A stretch of DNA of 64,000 nucleotides from Symbiodinium microadriaticum (GCA_001939145.1 LSRX01000578.1:393990-457989); one strand, 5' to 3'. Numbered from the stretch's first letter, positions 38,632-48,739 are shown. The notes: generated by a model not told the origin, from the sequence alone. Translations and numbers: made by a program.

Positions 38632-38940
38632 TCAGAAGGTGTCGGCATCAGCTTCAAGGAATTCTTCTGTGCCATCTTCCTCCTCGACCCAATAGCCTTC
38701 GTGGTTGTCTAGGGAGCCTTCTTCGATCACCAGGAAGGTCTTCCTGCCACAGTGACCTGAGGGCGCGAGGAAAGGATTGTCGACGGTAGTCTTTGTTGTG
38801 CAAAAGATCTCGAGGTAGACCTCACGAAGCTCGTTTAGGCGGTGGTCGGCCAGCACGCGGTTCCCATGTGCCATCAAAGATGTCAACACCTGTCGCTGAT
38901 CCTGAGTGAGGTCGGACACGGACACAAAGATGAGGGCCAC
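38632..38940 (-). CDS. Gag segment of copia element
   Basis: 102 codons: LIFVSVSDLTQDQRQVLTSL, LREVYLEIFCTTKTTVDNPF, GGR-like spacer and EEGSLDNHEGYWVEEEDGTE. I recognise this series from dinoflagellate copia gag proteins, by memory only. It forms one polyprotein with its neighbours, split by frameshifts. Confidence 0.55.
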   Translation of the reverse strand: MALIFVSVSDLTQDQRQVLTSLMAHGNRVLADHRLNELREVYLEIFCTTKTTVDNPFLAPSGHCGRKTFLVIEEGSLDNHEGYWVEEEDGTEEFLEADADTF

Positions 38941-39155
38941 CAGATTGGCAGTGATGGGAATCGTCCGTGCATGCTTCGAAGCCGTTCATTGGCTCTGTGC
39001 ATCGCCTCCTCGTTCGTGAGTCCTTCTTGTTCTTCTGCTGGAAGTCCTGCTACGAAACTCTTACCTCTGCGTTGTTGGGATCCGTGATCGGAAGGTAAGT
39101 GTCGTTCCACGCTTCTTGCATCCTCTGAACAGAGAGTTGGAACCTGGTAAGCCAA
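38883..39155 (-). CDS. Gag segment: QQRRGKSFVAGLPAEEQEGL
   Basis: The coding-like part is KSFVAGLPAEEQEGLTNEEA MHRANERLRSMHGRF (written here in two parts). It overlaps in another frame with the preceding gag segment, indicating a frameshift near 39060. Confidence 0.45.
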   Translation of the reverse strand: MAYQVPTLCSEDARSVERHLPSDHGSQQRRGKSFVAGLPAEEQEGLTNEEAMHRANERLRSMHGRFPSLPIWWPSSLCPCPTSLRISDRC

Positions 39156-39271
39156 CGAAGCATGTCTCCATTCCGGCGGTGCAAGTTCATGAACTGCTGG
39201 AAGCGGTAGACGAAGACATTGGCCGCGCCCTTCACGAAGAGGGTACGCAGGAAGCTCTTGAAGTACTTCAC
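39050..39271 (-). CDS. Gag capsid-like segment
   Basis: 73 codons: KYFKSFLRTLFVKGAANVFV, YRFQQFMNLHRRNGDMLRWL and TRFQLSVQRMQEAWNDTYLP resemble the helical capsid-like core of copia gag in dinoflagellates. Continues from the segment at 39347-39601. Confidence 0.55.
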   Translation of the reverse strand: MKYFKSFLRTLFVKGAANVFVYRFQQFMNLHRRNGDMLRWLTRFQLSVQRMQEAWNDTYLPITDPNNAEVRVS

Positions 39272-39346
39272 TCCATTGTTTGGGTCCTTCAGAAGATCTC
39301 TGTCCAGGAGCCCTTTGTGGATTGCAGCTTCACCTTCGAGACGGTT

Positions 39347-39601
39347 TCATAGAGCTGGTCCTCGCTTCTCGGCGTCGAGCTCGGTGATATCACACCAGTC
39401 GTCGATCGCATCCTCATTGGCGAACCAACAGCTTCGCTCGTCATAAGACGGTGGTACTTTCGTGGTCACCTGTTGGAAGGCCGAAAGTCGGTGTAGCTCT
39501 TGGAGATGTCGGTGATTTGTCGCGTAGGATTCACTTCCGTGTTGCAGGCAATCATCTTCTCCATCGCCGTGCTCAAATGGCACTGCAGAGGGGCCAGCCA
39601 T
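39347..39601 (-). CDS. Gag N-terminal segment of copia element
   Basis: 84 codons ending KVPPSYDERSCWFANEDAID, then DWCDITELDAEKRGPAL and a stop. In related gag proteins this runs directly into a KRGPALRNRL-like continuation, so the stop looks like a mutation. The first 40 residues may be out of frame. Confidence 0.55.
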   Translation of the reverse strand: MAGPSAVPFEHGDGEDDCLQHGSESYATNHRHLQELHRLSAFQQVTTKVPPSYDERSCWFANEDAIDDWCDITELDAEKRGPAL

Positions 39602-39800
39602 TGCGCTATCCTAGATCGAGCCCCGGGGGCTTGCTCTTCCGGTTCTCTTCACCTGTGTGAAGTATACCGGAGAGACTCCGGTCACTTTCACAGGGGTGAA
39701 GCACACCGGGTATTCCGGTTGCCTCCACAAGGATGGAGCGTACCTACGGCACCTCCACCTTAGTGAAGCTTCCGTTCCCCGGGAGCTCCGCTACCACGCT

Positions 39801-39968
39801 GAGATGTAATCTGGGCGTGTATCCCCTCGCAAGGCGTACAGAAACACTGGCAAACGCACGTGTCTCTTTTACTACAGGCGCACAGCTGTAGATCAGTCCT
39901 CTGCCAGAACTTTGAGCAACAGGCATGGATACATGCGAGTGATACGTGAAACAGTCAGTACCCGGATG
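39801..39968 (+). repeat. Dispersed ~170-bp repeat, copy B
   Basis: Starts GAGATGTAATCTGGGCGTGT and ends CAGTACCCGGATG. About 85-90% identical by eye to copy A at 30824-30991. Confidence 0.75.
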
Positions 39969-41453
39969 CGTAACATCTGGTGTTTCAACCCCTCCCCTTC
40001 CACCAAAAAGTATGGATCAAAAACCTTAAAACCCCAAAGCCCTCTGACTCTAACGCACCGAAACTTTAAATTCTGTGTTTCACGGTTTGGATTCAGGGTT
40101 AAGACAGTGCGTCCAAGTTGCACAGGTGAGCAGAAATCTTCTGGCTAGCCCATGCCGCAACATGGTTCGAGATTGACATTGGCAGCGGGTCGGCAAACAG
40201 CATGTTTCAGTCTTGTCAGAAAAGGCCCCTGCAAAGCCTGGATTCGCAGTGCACGCTGGATGCTGAATCGCAGCACAGAAAGGACAGCAAAGCATGACGT
40301 AAGCAGCGAAGTAAGCACGCAATGCCTTTTCCACGATCTTTTGTCCCAAGTTTTCAAGCCGGTCTGGACCGGCGTGACACATGAGATAGATGTCGCACTA
40401 CACTGAGCACCTTTGGCTCTCGGACCGTGGCGTCTGCGGGCTTCCCCATGTCAAAGTCGAGGGCGATGGACATCGTCCCGTGCCGTCCTGCAGTCTGCAT
40501 CAGGACTATGTCAGCTTGCAACCATACCGGCAGCAACAAACAGTAGTCGTCGCCGTGACGTCGTCGTGGCGTGGTCGTTGTGGCGGCAGTAATCGTGGTG
40601 CGTTTGGTTGTGTTCGCCATCGTACACAGGGAGTTTGGAACGATCACATTCACGCGGCAGCATTCGTAGCAACAGTGGCAACAGGAGCTGGCAAGCGGGT
40701 CCATGACTCTTGACCGGAGGGCTTTGTGCAAAGCTCGATGGCAACTTCGTACCGATTGGGAAATAGCATTACAAAACCCACTGCGAGTCATGTGTCACGA
40801 CGCTCGCAATGATATGACGATCACGTTACTAGAAACCGTCACTGCCTCTGTTGATCTCTGAAGCTGGTCCAAATGCCGCAAGTCGGCCCCAGAAGTGGCC
40901 AACAAAGTCTCGGTTGTTTTTTATCTCTGAAAAAAACACCGAACGGGACCCTAGGGTTCAATGGCCAAGGCCCATGCCTCCAGGTGCTGAAGGCGCAAAC
41001 CGCCTCCTCTGCGCGCCCCGAGAAACAAAGCTCGCCTTGCTCACAGGGCCCACCGGAGCTTGATGGACATTAACGCTGCAGAAGATGTCGTTTGCTGTTG
41101 CATGTTCCGACTGTTCCTTCTGGAGCTTCTGGCGCACAGCCTGGCGGCCTAACCTTCAGGCCAGACTAGGCCATTCGGCTGTTCACGGTGACATAGTAGG
41201 GTGTGGAGCTGCCTTGCATGACAATGCAGCTTACAGACTCGAACCGGAATGGGCGGGTCCATCTACCGATTTACAGTTTACGAGGTGCGGAATTTCGGGG
41301 GTAGGGTTTTGAGGTTAGGGTTTGGGGGTTAGGAGTTGCGGCTTCGGGATTTAGTGTGCCTCGAGGGTATTTGTGGCAGTTCTTAGCTCGATCACGAAAC
41401 AACATGGATCATGTTGGTGTTAAGAACGACAGCGACCATCGCAATCTGTACTG
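39969..41453. other. Non-coding stretch
   Basis: Open frames at 40080-40382 and 40354-40791 (minus) have no recognised motif. A TTTAGGG-like G-rich tract lies at 41292-41352. Confidence 0.4.
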
Positions 41454-41981
41454 ATGATGGCGACCCCAAGAACAAAACGAGAGAATAGTGAACAAGTGTT
41501 GACAGCGGTGGCGAGAATGCTGCAGCTGCAAGACAAACAGCAGGACTTGCAGCTGCAGCAATATCTGCGGGCCGGAGATGGACCTTCAAGAACCCCGGGC
41601 CGGCAAAAGCCTTCCGAATTGCAATTGTTGGAGGGGCCCCAGGAGAACTGTACTGAACAAACAGACAGCACGACAGAGATCCCAAGTGTCAGACAAGCTG
41701 TGAGCAGGTCCAGGCTCTTGCAGGAGCTCGGTGGCTTCTCCGACAGCGCTGACAGTTCGGGTCTAAGGCGTTTGCTTCGTGTGTCTTTAGGGTCTTGGGT
41801 TTTGGGGCTTGGGGTGGAGGGATTAGGCTCGGGAAGTACTTGCAGGATTCAAAGACTTCGAGGCCCCACACGCACAACCACACGCGCATCGTCATCGGAC
41901 GACGCGGACAGGCGACGTTCACGGCTGAGAAGGTTGTTAATGCAGGACACGAGTCGTCGCGGCACCACGCCCGTGCGTTGA
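41454..41981 (+). CDS. Hypothetical Gln-rich frame
   Basis: 175 codons with a Gln/Leu-rich helix near the start (MLQLQDKQQDLQLQQYL) and an Arg-rich end. The middle contains a TTTAGGG-like tract, so the frame may be partly fortuitous. No family recognised. Confidence 0.2.
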   Translation: MMATPRTKRENSEQVLTAVARMLQLQDKQQDLQLQQYLRAGDGPSRTPGRQKPSELQLLEGPQENCTEQTDSTTEIPSVRQAVSRSRLLQELGGFSDSADSSGLRRLLRVSLGSWVLGLGVEGLGSGSTCRIQRLRGPTRTTTRASSSDDADRRRSRLRRLLMQDTSRRGTTPVR

Positions 41982-42829
41982 AAGATAGTTATTGAGCTAT
42001 GTCAAGAGATACGAGGCAACCGAACGAAAACACACGAAAACCCTATATGGCCTAACAACCTCGCGAAAGCCAATGCCATGCAACCTCACAACAACCTGAC
42101 ATAACTTCACATCGATGTCATCGCAGCATTCCAACATCGTCACATCATGCCATCCCAACCAGTCCCGGAAAAAACCCTTCGCGATGCTTTCTGAAAAACC
42201 ACAACCCCAGCACGGAATAAAGAAACGTCTGAGCAGCGGGCGCTGCGTGAACTCTGGCAGCAAAAGCTGACGTTCCACCTCAGACCCAAGTAGCGACAAG
42301 TTCTAACTTTAGTGGACAGAACTTCCTACTACGCCTGCCGACCTACTGCTTTGGAGTTTCTAGGAAGCTTCCGAGCATTCTAACCGAGTTTGTTAGGGGC
42401 CTGCTTTCGGGCGTCGAGCCCTAAATGAACACTAGCGTGCCCAGCAACAGGAGCTGAAGAAACGGAGCTGAACCAGTGCAGCTAAATATGGCCTGATCGC
42501 TCACTTTTGGACTTCTCAGATTCGATAGATAGTGCTTGACCCCTTGGCGCACACTCGTACCTCTGGGAGCCCTGCGGCAGCATCATCCTCGGACGAGGTG
42601 CTGGCAGTCATTTGTCATCCTCTGCGTTTCTGTCGCTCCGGAATTTCAGGACGCTAACACGACTTGCTCGGCTGGCTTGTCAAAACTTCACGGTGCAACC
42701 AAGAAAACCCCGCAACCCCTATAGCAAAACAAAGACAGCCAAATGCCCAACGACCCGTGCAGGCCGCACTGGGCCTCGGAAAGCCCAGCCTGGCGGGTCG
42801 GGGGGGGGGGTGAAGTACCGAATGTTACA
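41982..42829. other. Non-coding stretch ending in a G-run
   Basis: No supported gene. An uninterrupted run of ten or more G bases lies at about 42800-42810, just outside repeat copy C. Confidence 0.4.
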
Positions 42830-43160
42830 CATTCCGGGCATTCTTGATTGCACGTATCACTTGCATGTTTCGTGTCTGTGTGCTCAAGGTTCTAGCATAG
42901 CAGAGTATCTGGACTACAGCCCGTAGCTGTAAAAAGAGACACTTGCGTGCTTGTGTGCCTGTACGCTTTGCGAGGGTTCACACGCCCAAGTTACATCTCA
43001 NTCTTGATTGCACGTATCACTTGCATGTTTCGTGTCTGTGTGCTCAAGGTTCTAGCATAGCAGAGTATCTGGACTACAGCCCGTAGCTGTAAAAAGAGAC
43101 ACTTGCGTGCTTGTGTGCCTGTACGCTTTGCGAGGGTTCACACGCCCAAGTTACATCTCA
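42830..43160 (-). repeat. Dispersed repeat copy C with artefactual duplication at an N
   Basis: The minus strand of 42830-43000 matches copies A and B. An N at 43001 is followed by an exact 159-bp copy (43002-43160) of 42842-43000. G-runs flank the whole (about 42800 and 43161-43172). The duplication is probably an assembly join; the repeat itself is genuine. Confidence 0.7.
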
Positions 43161-43655
43161 GGGGGGGGGGGGCGCTAGCTACGGGCGTTCGTTGTCGGGC
43201 GGCCCTTCTCGCATGGGCCCCGGCCCCAGACACGCTTGCAGATGCTTGGAGCGGGCTTCTTTGTCTCGCCGCAGCCTTCGCAGCCTTCGCAGCCTTCTTG
43301 GCACGTTTGAGTTCTTTCAACACCAGAAACCTTTGCTTCTGGTTCGGGGTAGACTGCCTCTCATTAGGCGGATCCATATTTGCAGCCGTTTCTTGAACTG
43401 CAGCATCTGCAAGAAACGCTCTGGCTGCGGCATTCTCCGCCTTGGCCTTCTTCCCCACCACCTCGCCCCTGAACTCCTTCCCACTCCATGCATAGGGAGC
43501 TCCGTCCCTATCTTCAGCCGTGATGGTCAACGTAGACTGGTGGCAGTGATCGTCACCACGCTTTACCTCAACGGTGTTGAAGCAAATTCCCAGCTGGTGT
43601 GGGCTGTTGTTGCCATGTGCATTCTTCTTCAAACGCCTTGGGACTGCATTCAAAC
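43138..43655 (-). CDS. dsRNA-binding-domain exon, copy 2
   Basis: Starts at an AG acceptor near 43656 (AATGCAG then TCCCAAGGCG). It encodes HGNNSPHQLGICFNTVEVKR, STLTITAEDRDGAPYAWSGK and EFRGEVVGKKAKAENAAARA, a divergent dsRBD with a typical C-terminal helix, then NERQSTPNQKQRFLVLKELK and a Lys/Ala tail. It is expected to bind structured RNA. Sequence past about 43225 (residues after ARQRSP) leaves the duplicated segment and may be another exon, an intron or 3' flank. Confidence 0.6.
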
Positions 43656-44902
43656 ATGGGCACACAGACAGCGACCAGAGCAAAAAAAATCCAATCTCGT
43701 CTCACTCCAATGCAAGCCCCGCTAATGTGTTTCTATCTGTAGGGTGGTTGTTGGTGTGGCTGATTCTTCATTAATCACTGAACCCTGCCCCCTTCCTTTC
43801 TTCCCTCCAGCCGTGTTTTCAACAAGCAAACCAGAACACGAAGTCGAGCTACCTCGTCCTGGCAGACATTATGTCTTGACCCTGCGGTCTCTCTTCTTCC
43901 CCAGGGCATGAGGGGTGAGTCACACCCCCCGGCCAGTTGGCCCCCCAATTGTTATGGGGTTTTCGCAGGGTGCTGTCTCGCTCTCCCTGTGTCTCTTTTT
44001 CGTGCCTGCGCTGGATATTCCGGAGGATGGGAGAGGAGATCCGGACGAGGATTGCAGGAGACCCGGGCGGGCTAAGCCTGAGAAAATATATGTTACCCCG
44101 AGTTTGAGGTTTCCAACACACAAGTGTTGAGAGAACGACTTTAATTACACCTGTCCGACTCAGGGCGGGGCTGCATGAAGCCAACCACAACATTCTTTTC
44201 CCCGCCCGGGTTCTTCGTCAGATCGAAGCCAGGGGCTTCGCTCCTTGTCTTGTCCTTGTTTGGCTTGTTCTTCTTCTTCTTCTTGGAGGCAGTGTCGATT
44301 GAACCTGACCCGCGGCGCATCTCCGAGTCCTCCACTTTGAGACTGCTGCTGCCAGGCAGAGGACTCCTTGTGCGCGAGCGGGCAGGCGACGTGCTCTTGG
44401 GTGCCTCATCCGGCGACGTCCGAGGGCAGGCTGTAGACATCTGATGGGCAACATCCGGATTCCCGGATCCCTGCTGGCTAGAACCCGGTAGAACTCTGCG
44501 AAGCTTCGGCGGTGTGTCCTTCCAACGGTTTCTCTCGGCCTCCTGCTCCTTCGATCGAGGAGGGGTTGTACTGCCTGTACTGCTGCACGACCCTTGCGAG
44601 TTGCCAGAGGAAGATGAGCGGCTGCTGGAGCGCATCCTGGCGCATACGCTTTGGCTCTTCGCTCGTAACTTATGGTCAGCTACCAGTAGCATTGGCTACC
44701 ATCTTAAGATGCTGGCAGGCAGTCCTGTCACTTGGAGACTGGTTCAGACGCTGCACCCGCACTCCGCGCTCGGCTTGCTTCGACATAGCCGGTCAGGATT
44801 CCTGTAGGGTCTGACCTGAAACTACAAGAAGGAGTCAGGCAAATCATTTCCCATTCTGTTCTCACCAACGCCGCTCAACATCTCGAGGTCTCGGAGAATC
44901 TC
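43226..44902. repeat. Duplicated gene segment, copy 2 (partner 21111-22902)
   Basis: Direct copy of 21111-22902. Exons are near-identical; the middle (about 43655-44145) is unrelated to that of copy 1. The similarity stops at GAATCTCGG near 44902. Confidence 0.85.
44141..44692 (-). CDS. RS-rich N-terminal exon of dsRBD gene, copy 2
   Basis: From ATG at 44692: MLLVADHKLRAKSQSVCARM, then RSSSRSSSSGNSQGS, KEQEAERNRWKDTPPKLRRV, a Ser/Pro/Arg stretch (KSTSPARSRTRSPLPGSSSL) and KKKKKNKPNKDKTRSEAPGF. RS-type composition plus a dsRBD suggests an RNA-processing protein in the nucleus (inference). The frame is intact here and broken in copy 1. A GT donor (GACAG then GTGTAATT) lies at about 44147, and the dsRBD exon follows about 490 bp downstream on the minus strand. 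Confidence 0.6.
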   Translation of the reverse strand: MLLVADHKLRAKSQSVCARMRSSSRSSSSGNSQGSCSSTGSTTPPRSKEQEAERNRWKDTPPKLRRVLPGSSQQGSGNPDVAHQMSTACPRTSPDEAPKSTSPARSRTRSPLPGSSSLKVEDSEMRRGSGSIDTASKKKKKNKPNKDKTRSEAPGFDLTKNPGGEKNVVVGFMQPRPESDRCN

Positions 44903-45065
44903 GGTTTGGCACGTTGCAAGGTAAGGCTGCGTGCAATGCAAGGCTGCGTACCAACAACGTTTGAGTTAAGGTATCGATGCTCGAAAGCACAATATGCAGG
45001 GCATCGTCCACATCAGGAACTGAAGTGCACTGACAAAGAATGACTCGTCCCGCAAATGGGTACCC

Positions 45066-45312
45066 CGAGTTTCGGGGTTCTAGTTTCGGATCGGCATGGG
45101 GGTAGTTTCGGATCAAGGCGGGTGAGTTTCGGGGCTGAGTTTCGGATAGTCAGTTTCGGATCGGGCGGAGGTCAGTTTCAGGGTGCCGGGGGGGTTCAAG
45201 GTTTAAGCGCTCAAGCTAAAGGGTTCGGGGACTATGGTTTAGGGTCGTTAATTCATGCTAGGGGGGTGGCGGGGGGGGATGTTGAGAGGTTCTGATCCGA
45301 AACTGACCCAGG
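45066..45312. repeat. Clustered AGTTTCGGATC motifs, direct and inverted
   Basis: AGTTTCGGATC or a close variant occurs at least five times between 45066 and 45180 on plus, and as its complement (GATCCGAAACTGA) at about 45294-45308, with a second ACCCGAAACTGA shortly after. The inverted copies could pair with the direct ones across about 120-200 bp. No gene here. Confidence 0.6.
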
Positions 45313-46235
45313 GCCGGACCCGAAACTGAGACCACTTGCACACACAGAAACACGCACGAATAAGACAAAACATTTCGTTTGCCAAAAATCCGCAGCCCAG
45401 TCGTGGTGACTGCTAGTACGGCAAATTCAACTCTCTGAGTATTACTGGGTCCAGTCTCCAGGACGTGCAGCCACCACAGCGTTGAACTTGTTGAGCCACG
45501 GAAGTTGAAGCCGGAAGTGATGATAAGCGCTCCAATTATGGGGTCGGAATGACTGACACAAAAACGGAAATGAAGCTGACAACGACGGACAAGCAAAACT
45601 CTGAACCAAATACGCATGATAAATGAATCCGCAGATGAAACCAAGATGACGGACATGAACAAAGATGCACCCTTAAATGACCGACACGACATTCGGACAT
45701 GAACAACTATCAATCCGGTGCCTCTTGAGCCTCACCTCGGTCAAGTCGAGGATTTCATGCAGGTTGAAGGTTGGAGTATTACACACGGAGCGCGAAACGC
45801 GAAAATAGATGGATCCGACTGCTTCGAAACACCAACGCTCTGAACAGCACGACAGCTCTTGCAGGGCCCGCACTTCTGTGGCTCCGAGCCTTCTGCGGCT
45901 TCTTCCTGCAGGACAGACGTTCCGATGCGTTTTGCCGTAGGGAGAGTCTGCAAGTCACAACATGGCAGGTCACAAGGGAGTTCATACCTGGTCTAAACCG
46001 ATGCAGCCCTGCTCTCGCGGTCGCAGGGGTATGCGAGATTCAACTGTTTCGCCGGCACATGACTCCTGAAAATAAAGCGTGACACAGTTTCTTAGTCGAG
46101 AGGACACTAGACTCTGCCTCCAATCGCTGCTGGAAAGACGCCGCATTCTCCAAAAGACAACCACCAGCACCAGCACCAGCACTTGTGACTTCTGAAGCCC
46201 TGCCCTTTGAAAAATCCTGCATTTTCATGGGTTTT
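45313..46235. other. Non-coding stretch
   Basis: Minus-strand frames (45258-45713, 45741-45953) and the plus frame 45771-46082 show no known motif. Confidence 0.4.
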
Positions 46236-46318
46236 GGCCTCCCTCCCTCCCTCGTCTCCCTCCCCCTTCCCCTCCCTCCTCCCTCCCTCCGTCCCTCCGT
46301 CCCTCCCTCCCTCCCTGA
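46236..46318. repeat. Polypyrimidine CCCT/CCGT-rich tract
   Basis: About 80 bp of almost pure C and T (CTCCCTCCCTCC type) on plus, i.e. a polypurine tract on minus, directly before the minisatellite. Confidence 0.85.
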
Positions 46319-46378
46319 GACCGATTCTCGGGAAATATTTTCTTGATTTTTTCCGTGAAAACTGCACTCGGTAGGTAG

Positions 46379-47235
46379 GGTGGGTGATACCGGAATCGCG
46401 AAATGAGGGGGCGTGTTGAAGATATGTGATACCGTAATCGCGAAATGAGGGGGCGTGTTGAAGATATGTGATACCGGAATCGCGAAATGAGGGGGCGTGT
46501 TGAAGATGTGTGATACCGGAATCGCCAAATGAGGGCGTGTTTAAGATATATGATGAATCGGAATCGCCAAATGAGGGGGACGTGATTAAGATAGATGATT
46601 CCGGAATCAAGATATGTGATGTACCGGAATCGCCAAATGAGGGGGCGTGTTTAAGATATGTGAGTGTTGAAGATATGTGATACCGGAATCGCCAAATGAG
46701 GGGGTGTGTCCAAGATATATGATACCGGAATCGCCAAATGAGGGGGCGTGTTGAAGATATGTGATACCGTAATCTCCAAATGAGGGCGTGTTTAAGATAT
46801 ATGATGAACCGGAATCGCGAAATGAGGGGGCGTGTTGAAGATATGTGATACCGGAATCGCGAAATGAGAGGGCGTGTTCAAGGTATGTGATACCGGAATC
46901 GCCAAATGAGGGGGGTGTTTAAGATATGTGAGTGTTGAAGATGTGTGATATCGGAATCGCCAAATGAGGGGCGTGTTTAAGATATATGATACCGGAATCG
47001 CCGAATGAGGGGGCGTGTTGAAGATATGTGATACCGGAATCGCCAAATGAGGGGGCGTGTTTAAGATATGTGAGTGTTGAAGATATGTCAGATATGTGAT
47101 ATCGGAATCGCCAAATGAGGGGGACGTGTTTAAGATATATGATACCGGAATCGCCGAATGAGGGGGCGTGTTGAAGATATGTGATGCCGGAATCGCCAAA
47201 CGAGGGGGCGTGTTTAAGATATATGATGAATCGGG
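46379..47235. repeat. 42-bp minisatellite, about 18 copies
   Basis: Units of the form GATACCGGAATCGCCAAATG, then AGGGGGCGTGTTGAAGATAT and GT, repeat about 18 times with a period of 42 bp; some units are shortened or carry GATGAA in place of GATA. Since 42 is a multiple of 3, the minus strand stays open over long stretches with a 14-residue period (HIFNTPPHFAIPVS). Coding is not supported otherwise. Confidence 0.9.
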
Positions 47236-48419
47236 TGACCAGCCAGGTTATCGGCACTGGTCAGGTGGTGCTAACACGTGGCCTGCATGACAGCAGGGCA
47301 AATTGAGTGACGGAACATTATATCCTTGATCTTGTAAAGCTGAGTTTCGGGGGACCCTATTTTTGTTTGGCCTTTTTTTTTCTTGGCCTTTGTTTTTCGT
47401 CCCTCCGGAGGGGGGTGGCGGGAAGGCAGGAAGGAAGTGGGAGTTTGCCTCACGACTAACTAATCTTGCGAGGTCTACTGTTCGAAGCCTCTTCGATGGC
47501 CGGACCCAGTGGGAATGCACCACAACCGAGTTTGTGCTACCATGCCAGGCTTCCGGTTTGCAGAATTACAGTTTGGGTCTTGCAGAAAGATTGCAGGGGA
47601 TTGGCTTCAATTCTTGATGGTTGAGGGTCGTCCCATGACAGATCCAGGATGCTCACGACCTCTTGGCATATGCACGGGGACAGCGGGTTGGCCGCAGGGG
47701 TGGTCGCTGTCGTGGCTGTTTCTGTTCAGATTCGCAGTTGCAGCACATGAACACCTCTCGAGACCATGTTGACAATAATGGGGCCACATCCGAAAACACC
47801 TGGGATGCAGCCTGCGACGCTTATAGGGGTTCCAAAGCAGCGCTGCCTCTTTCCAGCCATATGTGAGCACGAGCTTTCCGAGGCCCACAACGTGGCACGA
47901 GTTTATGACAGCCCAGAGACTAGTGTTATCTTACTTCAGCAGCAGCCTGACTGTGGTAAGAGTCTACGTGCCTTGTTGTGCAGGCACTCGGCGACACTGC
48001 CCCGCACGTCGGCAGCGGACCTGCCAAACTACAACAGACGCGTTGCACTCGTGCGTTCCATCGGGTGAAAGTTGAAAGACAAATGTGCGTCACTTTCATG
48101 CTGATGATAGCGGGCAACACCAAACAGCAGGCAGCACCGCCACAACAAATCAGAACAACATCAGAATTAACCTTAACATCACCATCGGAACCATCCTCAC
48201 TCTCACCATCATGAGCAGCAACATTACCAACAATGCAGCATGATCATAGCCGTATCAACAGCTTTCAATAACACCATGGCTGTGAAAAAACAACGGTTCT
48301 CTGTCATACCATGACCATCGTCATGTGCAGCATGGGTAAGTTGCTATTCACTCGGATCGTCGGTGTTATCGTCGAGATTCTCATAAGCAAGTTAGTCAAC
48401 GTCACAACCAAGGTCTCAT
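47236..48419. other. Non-coding stretch
   Basis: Several short frames on both strands, none with a recognised motif. Confidence 0.4.
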
Positions 48420-48441
48420 CATCAAAACCGTTATCATCATC

Positions 48442-48473
<32 letters not shown>

Positions 48474-48484
48474 CATCATCACAA
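48420..48484. repeat. (ATC)n microsatellite
   Basis: About 20 ATC/ACC triplets with one interruption. Confidence 0.9.
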
Positions 48485-48702
48485 TGGCGCCCTTGCCGTG
48501 CTGCAAGACTCACTGGTATTCGATCGGAAGTCGTTAAAATCACACTGCATGTGCAACGCAACACTTCATCCACGTGCGCACCAGGAAGTACTAAGAAGCT
48601 CGGCACAAGAAGTCACAATGTCAGGAGAGGATAGCTTCCAATGCCCTTGCTGCGAGGGACACATGGCTGGGCACACCGACTGCACACAGAGAGAAAACAA
48701 GC

Positions 48703-48735
48703 GCACACACACACACACACACACAAAAAAAAAAA
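48703..48735. repeat. (CA)n plus A-run microsatellite
   Basis: About ten CA dinucleotides followed by a run of A bases. Confidence 0.85.
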
Positions 48736-48739
48736 GGCA

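Larger units (their letters stand above)
31557..39601 (-). mobile_element. Second copia-type retroelement, rearranged
   Basis: Read on the minus strand from 39601: gag, protease/linker region, integrase, long Ser/Pro-rich spacer, RT and RNase H, the usual copia order. It differs from the 7-18 kb element in family (for example QLPPDIG and PTRADRCTYV). Two blocks, 36862-37257 and about 32500-33176, carry element coding sequence on the plus strand, and an extra RNase H copy forms a palindrome at 31557-32163. Many frame breaks occur. No LTRs were identified. Confidence 0.75.

Noticed and set aside
40354..40791. 145-codon minus frame with SIALDFDMGKPADATVREPK
   Set aside because: Superficially protein-like, but no family, repeat or splice support.
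46379..47235. CRISPR-like array
   Set aside because: Units are contiguous without unique spacers; it is a tandem minisatellite in a eukaryotic context.
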